In this document: piece by piece, positions 34,468 to 43,337 of the stretch
Position numbering within the stretch: the first letter of the stretch is position 1
Layout of the letters: each line of letters opens with the position of its first letter
Program-made: the position numbers and the translations under genes
From: Sediminicoccus sp. KRV36
GTDB taxonomy: Bacteria; Pseudomonadota; Alphaproteobacteria; Acetobacterales; Acetobacteraceae
Direction: 5' to 3'
Assembly (NCBI RefSeq): GCF_023243115.1
Contig: NZ_CP085081.1
Coordinates: 3,472,001 to 3,536,000 of the forward strand
Length of the DNA stretch: 64,000 nt
The notes under the pieces: generated by a model
Told to the model about the DNA's origin: nothing
The model's input: only the letters and a program-made list of their open reading frames with translations
Database searches by the model: none

Positions 34468-35580
34468 GTGGCGGGCGCGCTCTCGGCCGAGCCGTGGCGC
34501 GTCCAAGTGACGGGCCTCCTGCTCGGGGTGGCCGGCACTGTTCTGGCCGTTGCGGGCGTCTCCGGCATCGGCGATGCGGCGCTTCTGCCGGTCCTGGCCG
34601 TGGCGATGCTGCTTGGCGCCATGTTCGTCTGGCTCGATTACGGCTTCGCTGGCGGTTTCCGCGCGCTGCTCTCGGAGGGTAATGGCCGCACGCTCGGCGC
34701 AGCCTTCGTCGTGCCCGCGGTGGCGGCGTTGGTCGTGCTGCCCGTCGGCATGCTCGTGGAGGGCTATGGGCGGTTCGTCGCGCCGATCGGGCCACCTTTG
34801 CTGGTAGGCGCCGCGATCTTTGGCGTCGGCATGCAGATCACCAATGGCTGCGGGTCCGGCACCCTGGTCGCAGCCGGCCAGGGGTCGCGCAGGATGTGGG
34901 TCGCACTGCCGTTTTTCTGCTTCGGCGGGGTGCTGGGCAGCCTGATGCTCCCCGCGGCGCTACGGCTGCCCAGCCTTGGCGAGATCGATCTGCCGGCCCT
35001 GCTCGGCCCCTGGGGAGGGCTTGTGGTGACCGAGGCGCTGCTCTGCCTCGGCGCGCTTGTGGTTCTGCGTGGGGCGCGCCCATCGCGCGAGCGATTGCTC
35101 GCAGGCGCGGCGATTGGGGCAGGCGCCGCGGCGCTGTTCCTCGTCTCGGGCACGCCCTGGGGCATCACGATGGGCCTGACGCTTTGGGGCGCACAAGCCG
35201 TCCAGGCCCTGGGATGGGACCTTTCTGGCTTCGAGTTCTGGTCGTCCGGCTGGACGCGGGAAGCGCTCGATGGCCCGATGCTGGCGATGCACGGTTCGCT
35301 GTCCGATGTAGGGCTGCTGCTCGGTGCGCTTCTCGCTGCGGCGGGGCAAGGCCGGTTGCGGCACGGCGCGCCGATCGGCTGGCGTGGTGCCACCGGGGCG
35401 GCGCTGGGTGGGTTGCTGATGGGCGTCGGCGCTCGGCTGTCCTTCGGCTGCAATGTCGGCGCCTTCCTCGGCGGCGCATCATCGGGCAGCCTGCATGGCT
35501 TCGTGTGGCTCGCCGCTGCGATGCCGGGCTGCTGGATCGGGATCAGGATGCGGCCGATGTTCGGCTTCACGGCACGCTGA
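34468..35580 (+). CDS. YeeE/YedE family thiosulfate/sulfur transporter-like protein
   Basis: A 370-residue membrane protein with about ten hydrophobic segments. Family-defining cysteine motifs are NGCGSGTLVAAG and SFGCNVGAFLGG; in characterised YeeE these Cys line the thiosulfate path. The start is a GTG one base past the DUF302 stop, the only way to read the first hydrophobic segment without overlap. Both YeeE halves are fused in one chain. Confidence 0.85.
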   Translation: MAGALSAEPWRVQVTGLLLGVAGTVLAVAGVSGIGDAALLPVLAVAMLLGAMFVWLDYGFAGGFRALLSEGNGRTLGAAFVVPAVAALVVLPVGMLVEGYGRFVAPIGPPLLVGAAIFGVGMQITNGCGSGTLVAAGQGSRRMWVALPFFCFGGVLGSLMLPAALRLPSLGEIDLPALLGPWGGLVVTEALLCLGALVVLRGARPSRERLLAGAAIGAGAAALFLVSGTPWGITMGLTLWGAQAVQALGWDLSGFEFWSSGWTREALDGPMLAMHGSLSDVGLLLGALLAAAGQGRLRHGAPIGWRGATGAALGGLLMGVGARLSFGCNVGAFLGGASSGSLHGFVWLAAAMPGCWIGIRMRPMFGFTAR

Positions 35581-35663
35581 CGTCTCATTGCAACGCCGTC
35601 ACATCGGACCGCCGATAATGGCCACCAGGTTGTTCCGTTTCTCGACTGGCTGCACAAGTCAGC

Positions 35664-36494
35664 ATGTTGGAAATCCTTTTCACTTACGGCGGCTGGACCC
35701 TGCTTGCCTTCGTCCTGGCTGGCGCGGCCATCGGCGTGGTCGGCGGATTGCTCGGAATTGGCGGTGGCGTCATCGCCGTGCCGGTGCTGCTTGAGGTCTT
35801 CGCAGCAGGAGGCATGTCAGACACCGATCGCGCCGCGCTGGCCATCGGCACCGCGCAAGCGGCGATCCTGCTGTCCTCACTGGCGGCGGCGGCAGCCCAC
35901 GCTGCCGCCGGGACCATCGATCAGCCGATCCTGAGGGCCTGGATGCCCGCACTCCTGGCGGGCGCACTGCTCGGGTTGGGGCTGGCACCCCTGATCCCGG
36001 CCCCGCTGTCGGTCGGCGCCTTCGCTGCCGTCGCCACTCTGCTCGGCATCCAGATGATGGCGGGTGCTCGCGGCGTGCTGGCTTCCGGCCTGCCGGCCCC
36101 GCCGCTGGGATGGCTGCCGCCGGCAGCCATCGGCGGGTTGTCCGCCGCCCTTGGGATAGGTGCGGGCACGTTGAGCGGCCCGGCTCTCGGGCTCTTCAAC
36201 ACGCCGATCAATCGCGCCGTCGGTGCCGGCGCCGTCTTCAATATCGCGGTCGCGCTGCCAGCGACGCTCGGCTTTGCCGCCCTGGGCTACGGGAGGCCCG
36301 GCCTGCCTCCCGACTCCCTCGGCTACGTCAGCCTGAGCGCGGCGATCCTGCTGGCCCTCCCAGCCACCGTTGTGGCGCCGTTTGCCGCACGCCTCTCATC
36401 GCGGCTTCCGGTGCCGCTCCTGCGCCGCGTCTTTGCCGCTTGCCTTTTCGCCATCGCCCTGCGTGTTCTTTGGCGCGCGGCGGCCGGGCAATGA
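35664..36494 (+). CDS. TauE/SafE-family sulfite/anion exporter
   Basis: A 276-residue membrane protein with eight hydrophobic segments. The TauE motif GVVGGLLGIGGGVIAVPVL appears near residues 24-42, with the second internal-repeat motif ALGIGAGTLSGPAL. Members export sulfite, sulfoacetate or related anions. It ends the rightward operon, 83 bases after YeeE, and supports a role in managing sulfur oxyanions or reactive sulfur species. Confidence 0.88.
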   Translation: MLEILFTYGGWTLLAFVLAGAAIGVVGGLLGIGGGVIAVPVLLEVFAAGGMSDTDRAALAIGTAQAAILLSSLAAAAAHAAAGTIDQPILRAWMPALLAGALLGLGLAPLIPAPLSVGAFAAVATLLGIQMMAGARGVLASGLPAPPLGWLPPAAIGGLSAALGIGAGTLSGPALGLFNTPINRAVGAGAVFNIAVALPATLGFAALGYGRPGLPPDSLGYVSLSAAILLALPATVVAPFAARLSSRLPVPLLRRVFAACLFAIALRVLWRAAAGQ

Positions 36495-37005
36495 ACGCTG
36501 ACCTGCCTCGGTCGCCCGGATTATACCAACCTCAATTGTCTACATCGGATGGCGGTCGTGTGGGGCCTAAGAGGTGCATGTGAAATTCCCGCCGAAGGCA
36601 CGTCGCTTCGCCGAAGTCCTCAGGTCTGCGATGGACGACGATGTCCGCTGGTCTGCTCTCCAAGGCTCCAGCCTTGAGACCGTTCGCATCCGGTCGCACC
36701 TCCTCCGCCAGTTCCCATACGAGCCGTGCTCTCCGCCAAGCCGACCGCCGCGCTGAGTGGCAGGTTTCCTGGGGTTTTCAGGCCAGACCTGTTGACTGGC
36801 CTGGCGCGGAGACGGCCGAAAATCGCTCTCCGGAGGCCAATTCTCTCCGGACCTCCTGACTTGGCCAATTTAGTACGGAACTCAAAAACCTAGGTAAAAG
36901 GCCGGTTTTAGCGCGGTCGGCACTTGCTCCGGTTCGAACCCCACTTGCCCGAAATCCGTACTTCGAGAGCGAACACTTTGGTACGGTGCGAGAGTCGAAT
37001 CTGGC
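36495..37005. other. gene-free island junction with repeat B
   Basis: No gene is seen. Bases 36678-36695 form a T-arm-like hairpin (GACCG, loop TTCGCATC, CGGTC), followed by CACCTCCTCCGCCA, which resembles the 3' end of a serine tRNA. Repeat B then covers 36703-36879. Between 36880 and 37005 is AT-richer DNA with no recognisable feature. Confidence 0.55.
36703..36879. repeat. direct repeat B (candidate attR), 177 bp
   Basis: Gapless match to repeat A at 20800-20976, spaced by exactly 15,903 bases, with identical first 36 bases starting CTCCGCCAGTTCCCATACG. It marks the right end of the accessory block that starts at tRNA-Ser(CGA). Confidence 0.75.
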
Positions 37006-38724
37006 CTAATCGGCTATATCTGACCCTGGCAGAAGCTCGTCGATGATGCGTTTCAGGGCGGTGTCGCAGCCTGCTGCCAGCTGCGTGAAATGCGCACGGA
37101 AACTGCCAAACTCGGTTCTCGCTTCTGCGGCAAGCGCTTTCCGATCGCTGAGCGCGCCGTGGCCCTTCAGGGGGGTGCGAAGCGCATGGAGCCGCTTTAA
37201 CGGCTCGACCACGCCCTTCGCGTCAGCGGGCGGCATTCCGCCGGCAACGAACATTTCTTCGAGCAAGCGGAGAGATCCCCACGGCTGCTCGAATGTTCCA
37301 CCTTTAGCGGTGACAAGCTCGCGCAGGGGCCTGGGCTGAAATCCCTCGACCAGCATTTGGTCAAGCTTGTGAATCTCGTCAGCCCATTCTGCCGCGGAAT
37401 CAGTCGCAGGCAGATGTACGACGCTAGTCAGGCCGTCTCTGCGAGGATTCCACCATGCCGGTGCCAAGTCATCTAAAGCCCGTACACGGCGCTTGAGATT
37501 TTCCAGAGGATCGTAGTCGGTGGACCATGTCCCCTCAAAATCGGTTTGGATGGCTCGGGCCGAGATAGGTCCCTTTGGCGGCTCATTAAATGATTTCCAA
37601 TAAAGTTGCTCCTCGTAGGGTAGCCGCGAGAGGTAAATGATGTAGGAATGTACCTGTCCTTCGGCATTAATGTCGTAGGTCTCTAGGTGCCAAGCACCGC
37701 GGCAACTGATTGATCTATTTTCGATTTTGTATTTTTCTGGATCAGCCTTGTACTTATGTAATACCTCTGGTCTAAAAAATGCTGGGGAGACCTCATACGG
37801 CAACCCTTCGGTTTTCGTGAAGTAGTTGGTCAAATTTCCTGGCGCGCCGGATGTCTCGAAAATGCGCTTGTTTCGCCAGTCATGAATAACGAACGATGCG
37901 TATTTCTTTCCTACGCCCTCTCTCTCATTCATATGCTTCAGCAAAACGTCTTCGTAAGTAAGAGGTGGAACGATAACCTGGACGCCATTGCAGAAACTAG
38001 CCGCAGGTCCCTTGCCACAGTGATATGACAGGCCGGTACCTTCCTTTTTTGATCGGTTATCGTTTGACCAAGATGAGAAGTTTTTACCTGTTCGCGTGAA
38101 GTCAAATTTACGGATAAGCGTTGTTTTGGAAAGAATCATGTATTCATAGAATTCTTCTGCTCGAATTGTGATGGCGGTTCCATCTCTATCTCCCCACCCG
38201 TTAGGAATCTTAACTATATTTATGACGTCTTCTAAGTCGCCTTGGTCATTCAATTTGCAATAAGCGTGGCGTTCCGCGATGAAGTGTAGGCGAAGACTGT
38301 GCACAAGCTTCTGACTGATCTCGATCGGGGGCACGTAGTCGTTCATGCCTTCGAAGCCACGCTTAAAGATCAGCTTCTCACCGCCGACCAGAGATTTGCA
38401 GCCAGGGCTGTCCAGTGGGGGCGTAAGGTAGACACGGTCTGGCTCGCCCCCGCCTGAGACGTGTTCAATGCCCCAACTCGCATCTGGAAAAACCATCATG
38501 CGCCGCAAATCATCGAAGTCAGGCGGTGTCGTCTTTTCCGTCGGTGCCAACACGCCATGGATCAAGATATGAGACGCCGAAGCCCAAATAACGATGTTGT
38601 CTGCGAGTGCGTCCTTTTTCATAAACTCCACAGCGTCAGCGGCACCCAATAACCATGCCGCTGAATCCTCGGAGGGCATCTTATTAAGTACTTCGATTTG
38701 TTTAACTAAATTTGTCCGGTTCAT
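37006..38724 (-). CDS. uncharacterised 572-residue protein, mobile-element cargo
   Basis: I do not recognise the family. The N-terminal part includes a conserved-looking stretch LVHSLRLHFIAERHAYCKLNDQGDLEDVI and a following region with TAITIRAEEFYEYM and TLIRKFDFTR; the C-terminal 150 residues look helical. No signal peptide or membrane segment is seen. Bases 37.55-38.7 kb are clearly richer in A and T than neighbours, pointing to transfer from another source. The gene is intact and lies between an island end and a DUF499-like gene, in an integrase-bearing element, so a defence or element-maintenance role is possible but unproved. Confidence 0.6.
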   Translation of the reverse strand: MNRTNLVKQIEVLNKMPSEDSAAWLLGAADAVEFMKKDALADNIVIWASASHILIHGVLAPTEKTTPPDFDDLRRMMVFPDASWGIEHVSGGGEPDRVYLTPPLDSPGCKSLVGGEKLIFKRGFEGMNDYVPPIEISQKLVHSLRLHFIAERHAYCKLNDQGDLEDVINIVKIPNGWGDRDGTAITIRAEEFYEYMILSKTTLIRKFDFTRTGKNFSSWSNDNRSKKEGTGLSYHCGKGPAASFCNGVQVIVPPLTYEDVLLKHMNEREGVGKKYASFVIHDWRNKRIFETSGAPGNLTNYFTKTEGLPYEVSPAFFRPEVLHKYKADPEKYKIENRSISCRGAWHLETYDINAEGQVHSYIIYLSRLPYEEQLYWKSFNEPPKGPISARAIQTDFEGTWSTDYDPLENLKRRVRALDDLAPAWWNPRRDGLTSVVHLPATDSAAEWADEIHKLDQMLVEGFQPRPLRELVTAKGGTFEQPWGSLRLLEEMFVAGGMPPADAKGVVEPLKRLHALRTPLKGHGALSDRKALAAEARTEFGSFRAHFTQLAAGCDTALKRIIDELLPGSDIAD

Positions 38725-38876
38725 GTATTCGTTCTCCCTTATCGTCCGATCCGTGACCGGGGGTGCCTCTCAAGTGAGATGGATGGATCGGTGGAGGTTT
38801 TCCGGCTCCTCCCGCTAGCGTTTCGGCCGCGGTAGGTGAATCGACTGGGTTGATACAGATGGCCGGCTCCGTGCCA

Positions 38877-39848
38877 TCAGCTTGCGGCCACACCGTGCTT
38901 ATCGAGCGCCGCAGCTAGCTTTGCCGCTACATCTGGGGTCGCGACCTCACCGTCAGCGAACTCCACTGCCAGCCGGAACCGCAGCGTCAGATTGCCTGCC
39001 GCTGCCAGAACGTCGCCCATGCCCTCGACCAGTTCATTCAGCTGGCTGCTATCCAGCACGGCTTCACGGAATGCTGCCTTTGGCTTGGGCCCAGGCGCCT
39101 GGTCTTCCGCGAACTCCTTGGCCCTGGTCTCGCCCTTGGCTTTCGGCGCTTCCGGCAAGGCGATCTCGACAGCTGCGGCTTCGTGCGGTTGGCAGGGCCA
39201 TGCGACGCCGCCAGGAACCACGCGAATGAAGCCGTAGTTCACCGCACCTGTGATCGCGGCTTCCACCAGCTTCCACGGCAGTGAGACGACCCCTCGCTGT
39301 CCGGCAACAGCCTGCTCGATCGAATGCACTGACGCCTTGCCATCGGTCCAGGCATCCGGGAGCGCCTCGGGCGTCAGCGATGAGACGTTGATCGGCTCGG
39401 GCGGTGCGCGCAGGGTTGCCGACTTGGATACGATGCCGGCAGGTGGCGTGTCGCCCCAAACGGATGCCGCGCCGCTGGTGATCCAGATGTTGCCGGCCTT
39501 CACAGAGGCACTCACTGCCTCCAGCACCTTCGCTTCCGGACAACGAGGGATCGGCTTCTCTTCGGTCCACCCCTCCTCCGGATGGTCGATCGTCAGAGTG
39601 TGGCCGTCGAAGTAGGCGACGAGATCGGCGACCTTCAGGCCACTCTTCCAATCGAGGCCTTCGAGCTTTCCCGGGGTCAGCAAAGCGGGGTCGAGCGTAT
39701 CCAGCATCGCGGCGCTGTTCTGTACGGCCTCGAGCCCATCATAGACGACCGTGCGGCAGGCGCTCATGCGACGCTGTGTCTCGGGGACAGTGAGCAGCGC
39801 GGCAGGCGCAGACACTTCGAGAGTGGTGGAGATTTCCTTCTTGACCAT
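38877..39848 (-). CDS. DUF499-C-terminus-like protein
   Basis: A 323-residue protein. The second half, IWITSGAASVWGDTPPAGIVS, RAPPEPINVSSLTPEALPDAWTDG and GFIRVVPGGVAWPC, resembles from memory the C-terminal region of large DUF499 ATPases found with DUF1156 methylases in defence loci. There is no P-loop here, so it would be the accessory part only. The ATG at 39846-39848 has a GGAGG site eight bases upstream, so it is an independent gene rather than a torn end. It precedes the 572-residue orphan by 150 bases. Confidence 0.5.
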   Translation of the reverse strand: MVKKEISTTLEVSAPAALLTVPETQRRMSACRTVVYDGLEAVQNSAAMLDTLDPALLTPGKLEGLDWKSGLKVADLVAYFDGHTLTIDHPEEGWTEEKPIPRCPEAKVLEAVSASVKAGNIWITSGAASVWGDTPPAGIVSKSATLRAPPEPINVSSLTPEALPDAWTDGKASVHSIEQAVAGQRGVVSLPWKLVEAAITGAVNYGFIRVVPGGVAWPCQPHEAAAVEIALPEAPKAKGETRAKEFAEDQAPGPKPKAAFREAVLDSSQLNELVEGMGDVLAAAGNLTLRFRLAVEFADGEVATPDVAAKLAAALDKHGVAAS

Positions 39849-40313
39849 AATAGCGACCTCCATAAGCCCGAAGGAGCCGGCTGTGCCGGCCCCTTCGTGA
39901 GTTACGGATCGGGCGCCATCGCCTATGGCACCCTGCTTCCACGGAGCGGCCGCATGCGGCTGCCGGGTGGCCTCGCATTACTTCCACCCCGTTCGCACGT
40001 AGTCTGCACGGCCGGGTAGCGCGGGTGCGCCGAAGCAATCCGAGGGAAAGATGCACGCGGGCGTGCGCCGCCGCAAGCGGGAAAACACGGACCCCTCGCC
40101 GCCGACCTCCCCGCAACCCATTGAAATCGCTGCAACATGTCAAGGTGTCAAGACGCACGTGCCCGGGGCCGGGGGCGCCGCGTGGCGCGCAGCATCCGGC
40201 GCGAAGCTAGGACAGAGGCCGGTTACGGCGTGAGGCGCTTGGCATTGGAAGCGGGGGCAAAGCCTCTCCACCCGCGCCCATCGCACGCCAAGCCATGCGA
40301 ATTACGCATAATC
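39849..40313. other. intergenic region between integrase and cargo genes
   Basis: No gene seen. It holds the leader of the DUF499-like gene, including the hairpin at 39870-39896, and the 3' flank of the integrase gene. Open frames here are short and lack ribosome-binding sites. Confidence 0.5.
39870..39896 (-). terminator. hairpin in the leader of the DUF499-like gene
   Basis: GAAGG-A-GCCGGC, loop TGT, GCCGGC-C-CCTTC: an 11-bp stem with one mismatch, 22 bases upstream of the ATG at 39846-39848. No T-run follows on the minus strand. It may end readthrough from the integrase side or control translation of the gene. Confidence 0.4.
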
Positions 40314-41684
40314 CTATGCGCTAAGCGCTACGCTCAAAGGCACCACGACGCCGCCCGCCCGGCCTGCGGTGAAGCTCGCCCAGGCTTCCATCATCGCCCG
40401 GCGTTCTTCGAGCAGATCACCGCGCGCATAGGCCGCGCGGACCGCGTTGGGGTCGGTGTGGGCCAGCGCGCTTTCCGAAAGGTGGTCCTGCCAGCCCTGG
40501 GCCAGCGACCATGCCTTGAAGGTAGAGCGGAAGCCGTGCGGCACCACGGCCCGGCCTTCCTGATCCCGCCAGCGCGGCAATGCGTCGGGCGGCAGCCCAT
40601 CCAGGCTCATGCCGCGCAGCAGCATAGAGAGGGCCATGTCTGACACGGGGCGCCGCAGGCCCTTTTCCCCGCGCGAAGGGAAGATCAGGGCGTCGCGTTG
40701 CAGGGCGTCGGCGCCATGCTCGACCTGGGCGGCCAAACGGCGGGCGCGAAGCATCTCCAGCACGGGCTCGGCGAGCGGCACCCGATGCGCCTTTTTCGCC
40801 TTCATGCGCGCCGCTGGGACCGTCCAGACGCCGGCCTCCGGGTCAATCTCGCCCCAGGTAGCCCCGCGCGCCTCGCCGGACCGGGAGGCGGTCAGGATCA
40901 GGAACCGGAGTAACGCCGCGCTCATGCCGGCCTTGCCGTCCAGCACCGCGAGGAAGGCGGGCACCCGCTGCCAAGGAAGCGAAGGGTGATGAGCCACAGC
41001 CTGCACCCTGCGCGGTGGCGGGAGTAGCTGCGCCAGGTGTCCCTTCCATCGGGCGGGGTTCTCGCCCTGGCGATGCCCCAGGGCCTTCGCTGCATCCAGC
41101 ACGGCCTCAATGCGCTGGCGCAGGCGGGAGCCTGTCTCGGGCGTGGTGGTCCAGACCGGGCGCAGCGCGGCCAGGACGTGCTCCGTCGTGATGCTGTCCA
41201 CCGGAAGGGCACCGATGGCCGGGAAGGCGTGGCGGCGCAGCGTGCTCGTCCATTGGGCGCCGTGTTTGGCGTTGGTCCAGCCGGCTTCGCGCGTGGCGAT
41301 GAAGTCCTCGGCCGCGCGGCGGAAGGTGGGGGTGGTGCTGGGCGCCTCGGCCTTGGCCTGGGCGCTGGCGTCGGCCCGGCGCTGGCGTTTGGCTTGCAGG
41401 GGGTCTCTCCCGGCCCGCTTGGCCTGGCTGTGCTGATCCACGAGGCGGCGAGCTTCGGCCAGCGACACGCCGCCGGTCGAGCCGGGCAGCGCCACGGAGC
41501 CGAGCCCCATGTCGGCGCGCTTCCCCTCTGGGGTGGTGTAGCGCAGCACCCAGGACGCGCGGCCCTTGTCGGATACCTTGAGGGTGAGGCCGGGGCAGCC
41601 GCCATCCGCAGCCTTCGTGGGGGTGCCTTCGCGTACGAGTTGGGCAACGCGGGCGGCGGTCAGGGCGGGGACAAGACGAGGCAT
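40314..41684 (-). CDS. tyrosine recombinase (P4/IntS-type integrase)
   Basis: A 456-residue integrase. The N terminus has the DUF4102-like arm-binding domain (GLTLKVSDKGRASWVLRYTT, GSVALPG, LAEARRLVDQ), then the core-binding domain, then a catalytic domain with Arg in TASRSGEARG, the HxxR box in VPHGFRSTFK and the likely nucleophilic Tyr in VRAAYARGD. The ATG at 41682-41684 has an AGGAG-type site just upstream. It lies 307 bases from the 3' end of tRNA-Ser(GGA), reading away from it, the normal place for an integrase that targets that tRNA. The gene appears intact. Confidence 0.92.
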   Translation of the reverse strand: MPRLVPALTAARVAQLVREGTPTKAADGGCPGLTLKVSDKGRASWVLRYTTPEGKRADMGLGSVALPGSTGGVSLAEARRLVDQHSQAKRAGRDPLQAKRQRRADASAQAKAEAPSTTPTFRRAAEDFIATREAGWTNAKHGAQWTSTLRRHAFPAIGALPVDSITTEHVLAALRPVWTTTPETGSRLRQRIEAVLDAAKALGHRQGENPARWKGHLAQLLPPPRRVQAVAHHPSLPWQRVPAFLAVLDGKAGMSAALLRFLILTASRSGEARGATWGEIDPEAGVWTVPAARMKAKKAHRVPLAEPVLEMLRARRLAAQVEHGADALQRDALIFPSRGEKGLRRPVSDMALSMLLRGMSLDGLPPDALPRWRDQEGRAVVPHGFRSTFKAWSLAQGWQDHLSESALAHTDPNAVRAAYARGDLLEERRAMMEAWASFTAGRAGGVVVPLSVALSA

Positions 41685-41711
41685 CGGCGGCTCCTGCTGC
41701 GCGCAGTCTTT

Positions 41712-41981
41712 GGGGACTGGCGTCGGGTGCTCCGCTCGGTTTTCGGGGACTGGCGACGGGGATGGGGACCGGCGCTCTGCGGCCTTGGGCTTGGGGCGGG
41801 CCGCGAAAAGCGGAATGCCAGTCCCCGAAAACCGCCCCAGGCGACCGCTTCGTCCCTTCTGTCCCCTACCAGTCCCCATAGATCGGCGGATAAGGAAGGA
41901 CATTAGCGGACTATGGCGGACAGTTTCAAGAGGGAGATTGGCGGCTAAGCGGGCTTTTCTGGGTCTGTCGTTGGGGACTGG
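41712..41981. repeat. cluster of GGGGACTGG motifs upstream of the integrase
   Basis: Exact GGGGACTGG occurs at 41712, 41745 and 41973, its complement at 41818 and 41869, and a one-mismatch copy GGGGACCGG at 41764. All lie in the gap between the integrase start and tRNA-Ser(GGA), the place where arm-type integrase or excisionase sites are found. No gene is seen in this stretch. Confidence 0.6.
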
Positions 41982-41991
41982 CGGGGGTGTC

Positions 41992-42082
41992 TGGCGGATG
42001 AGGTGGGATTCGAACCCACGATAGGCTTTTGACCTATACGCACTTTCCAGGCGCGCGCCATCGACCACTCGGCCACCCATCC
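41992..42082 (-). tRNA. tRNA-Ser (anticodon GGA)
   Basis: A 91-base class II tRNA on the minus strand. Acceptor GGATGGG pairs with CTCATCC (one G-U), discriminator G and CCA are encoded (41992-41994). The anticodon stem CGCGC/GTGCG frames loop CTGGAAA, giving GGA. A long variable arm is present. Its 3' end faces the integrase and the accessory region. Confidence 0.95.
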
Positions 42083-42135
42083 AGCGCGCTTCTCCTTAAG
42101 GCTCCCTGCCCGAGCGGGCAAGCGGGGTTGGCCTG

Positions 42136-42318
42136 TCAAAAATCGCTGACACGGCCCTTGCGCTCCCAGTCATTGTAGCGCGTGGGCTCGGGGCCAGCGG
42201 GGCCGCCATGCTCGCCCTCTGCGGCGGCGGGCGGATGAAGGGGCCGGTTGAGCTTCGTCAGAGGCGGCGCGGTGCGGGGCTTGCCAGCAGGCAGGGGGGG
42301 CTTTTCTTCTTCGCTCAT
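42136..42318 (-). CDS. DUF1674 protein (SDHAF4-like succinate dehydrogenase assembly factor)
   Basis: A 60-residue protein, rich in Pro and Ala, ending in GPEPTRYNDWERKGRVSDF, which is the conserved tail of the DUF1674/SDHAF4 family. These proteins help assemble flavinylated SdhA. Two adjacent ATGs exist (42321 and 42318). It diverges from htpX, whose start is about 35 bases away, and ends 53 bases before tRNA-Ser(GGA). It marks the return to core genome. Confidence 0.85.
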   Translation of the reverse strand: MSEEEKPPLPAGKPRTAPPLTKLNRPLHPPAAAEGEHGGPAGPEPTRYNDWERKGRVSDF

Positions 42319-42354
42319 CATCCCGATGTGGGGAGCGCAGGGGATTCGCGAAAG

Positions 42355-43251
42355 ATGTTCAAGACCTTCATTTTGCTCGCGAGCCTCACAGCACTCTTTG
42401 CTGTGATCGGCTACGCGCTGGGCGGGCCGACGGGCGCCACGGTGGCGCTGGTCATGGCCGCGGGCATGAATCTGTTCGCCTGGTGGGGCAGCGACGGCAT
42501 GGTGCTGCGCATGCACAACGCCCAACCCGTCACCGCGGCCGAGGCACCGCAGCTCTACCGCATGACGCAGGATCTGGCCGAGCGCGCGGGCATTCCCATG
42601 CCGGCACTCTACATCATCCACGAAGACCAGCCCAATGCCTTCGCCACCGGCCGCAGCCCGGAGCGCGGGGCCGTTGCCGTCAACACCGGCCTGCTGGATC
42701 TCATGACGCAGGAGGAAGTGGCAGGCGTCGTCGCCCATGAGCTGGCGCATATCAAGAACCGCGACACGCTGATCATGGCCATCACCGCCACCCTGGCCGG
42801 GGCGATCGGGTTTCTGGCGCAATTCGGCATGATGCTGGGACGCGGCCGGGAAAACCGGCCGAACCCGATCGCGATGATCCTGATGATGATCCTGGCCCCC
42901 CTCGCCGCCATGCTGGTGCAGATGGCCATCAGCCGGGCACGCGAATTCGAGGCCGATGCCGAGGGCGCTCGAATCTGCGGCGATGCGAGCTGGCTGGCCA
43001 ATGGCCTGGCCAAGCTCGAACGCGGCAAGATCGGCCACGTGAACCAAACGGCCGAGGCCAATCCGGCAAGCGCGCACATGTTCATCATCAACCCGCTCTC
43101 CGGGCTCAGGATGGATCGCCTCTTTGCGACGCATCCGCCGACGGAGGAGCGCATCGCCCGGCTCATGGCCATGGGTGGACCGCGGCGGCCTGCCCCGGCC
43201 AACCCGGCCAGCCCCTGGTCAACGCCGGCGCAGCGCAACCCTTGGGGGTAG
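42355..43251 (+). CDS. htpX: membrane zinc metalloprotease HtpX
   Basis: A 298-residue M48-family protease that degrades damaged membrane proteins. Two N-terminal membrane helices, the zinc site VVAHELAHIKNRD, two further helices, and the third ligand region SRAREFEADAEGARI are all present. The C-terminal tail is Pro/Ala-rich. The ATG at 42355 starts the first helix; the longer upstream frame overlaps the divergent DUF1674 gene. Confidence 0.93.
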   Translation: MFKTFILLASLTALFAVIGYALGGPTGATVALVMAAGMNLFAWWGSDGMVLRMHNAQPVTAAEAPQLYRMTQDLAERAGIPMPALYIIHEDQPNAFATGRSPERGAVAVNTGLLDLMTQEEVAGVVAHELAHIKNRDTLIMAITATLAGAIGFLAQFGMMLGRGRENRPNPIAMILMMILAPLAAMLVQMAISRAREFEADAEGARICGDASWLANGLAKLERGKIGHVNQTAEANPASAHMFIINPLSGLRMDRLFATHPPTEERIARLMAMGGPRRPAPANPASPWSTPAQRNPWG

Positions 43252-43337
43252 GCGCGTCACCCAATCCAACGGACCACCATAGTGACAAATCAATCGGCTG
43301 GATCTTGTGCGGTGACGCCTTGCGGGCGGCGCCGGCT

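Noticed and set aside
40137..40643. 168-codon plus-strand frame at the integrase 3' end
   Set aside because: Mostly opposite the conserved catalytic end of the integrase; no independent support.
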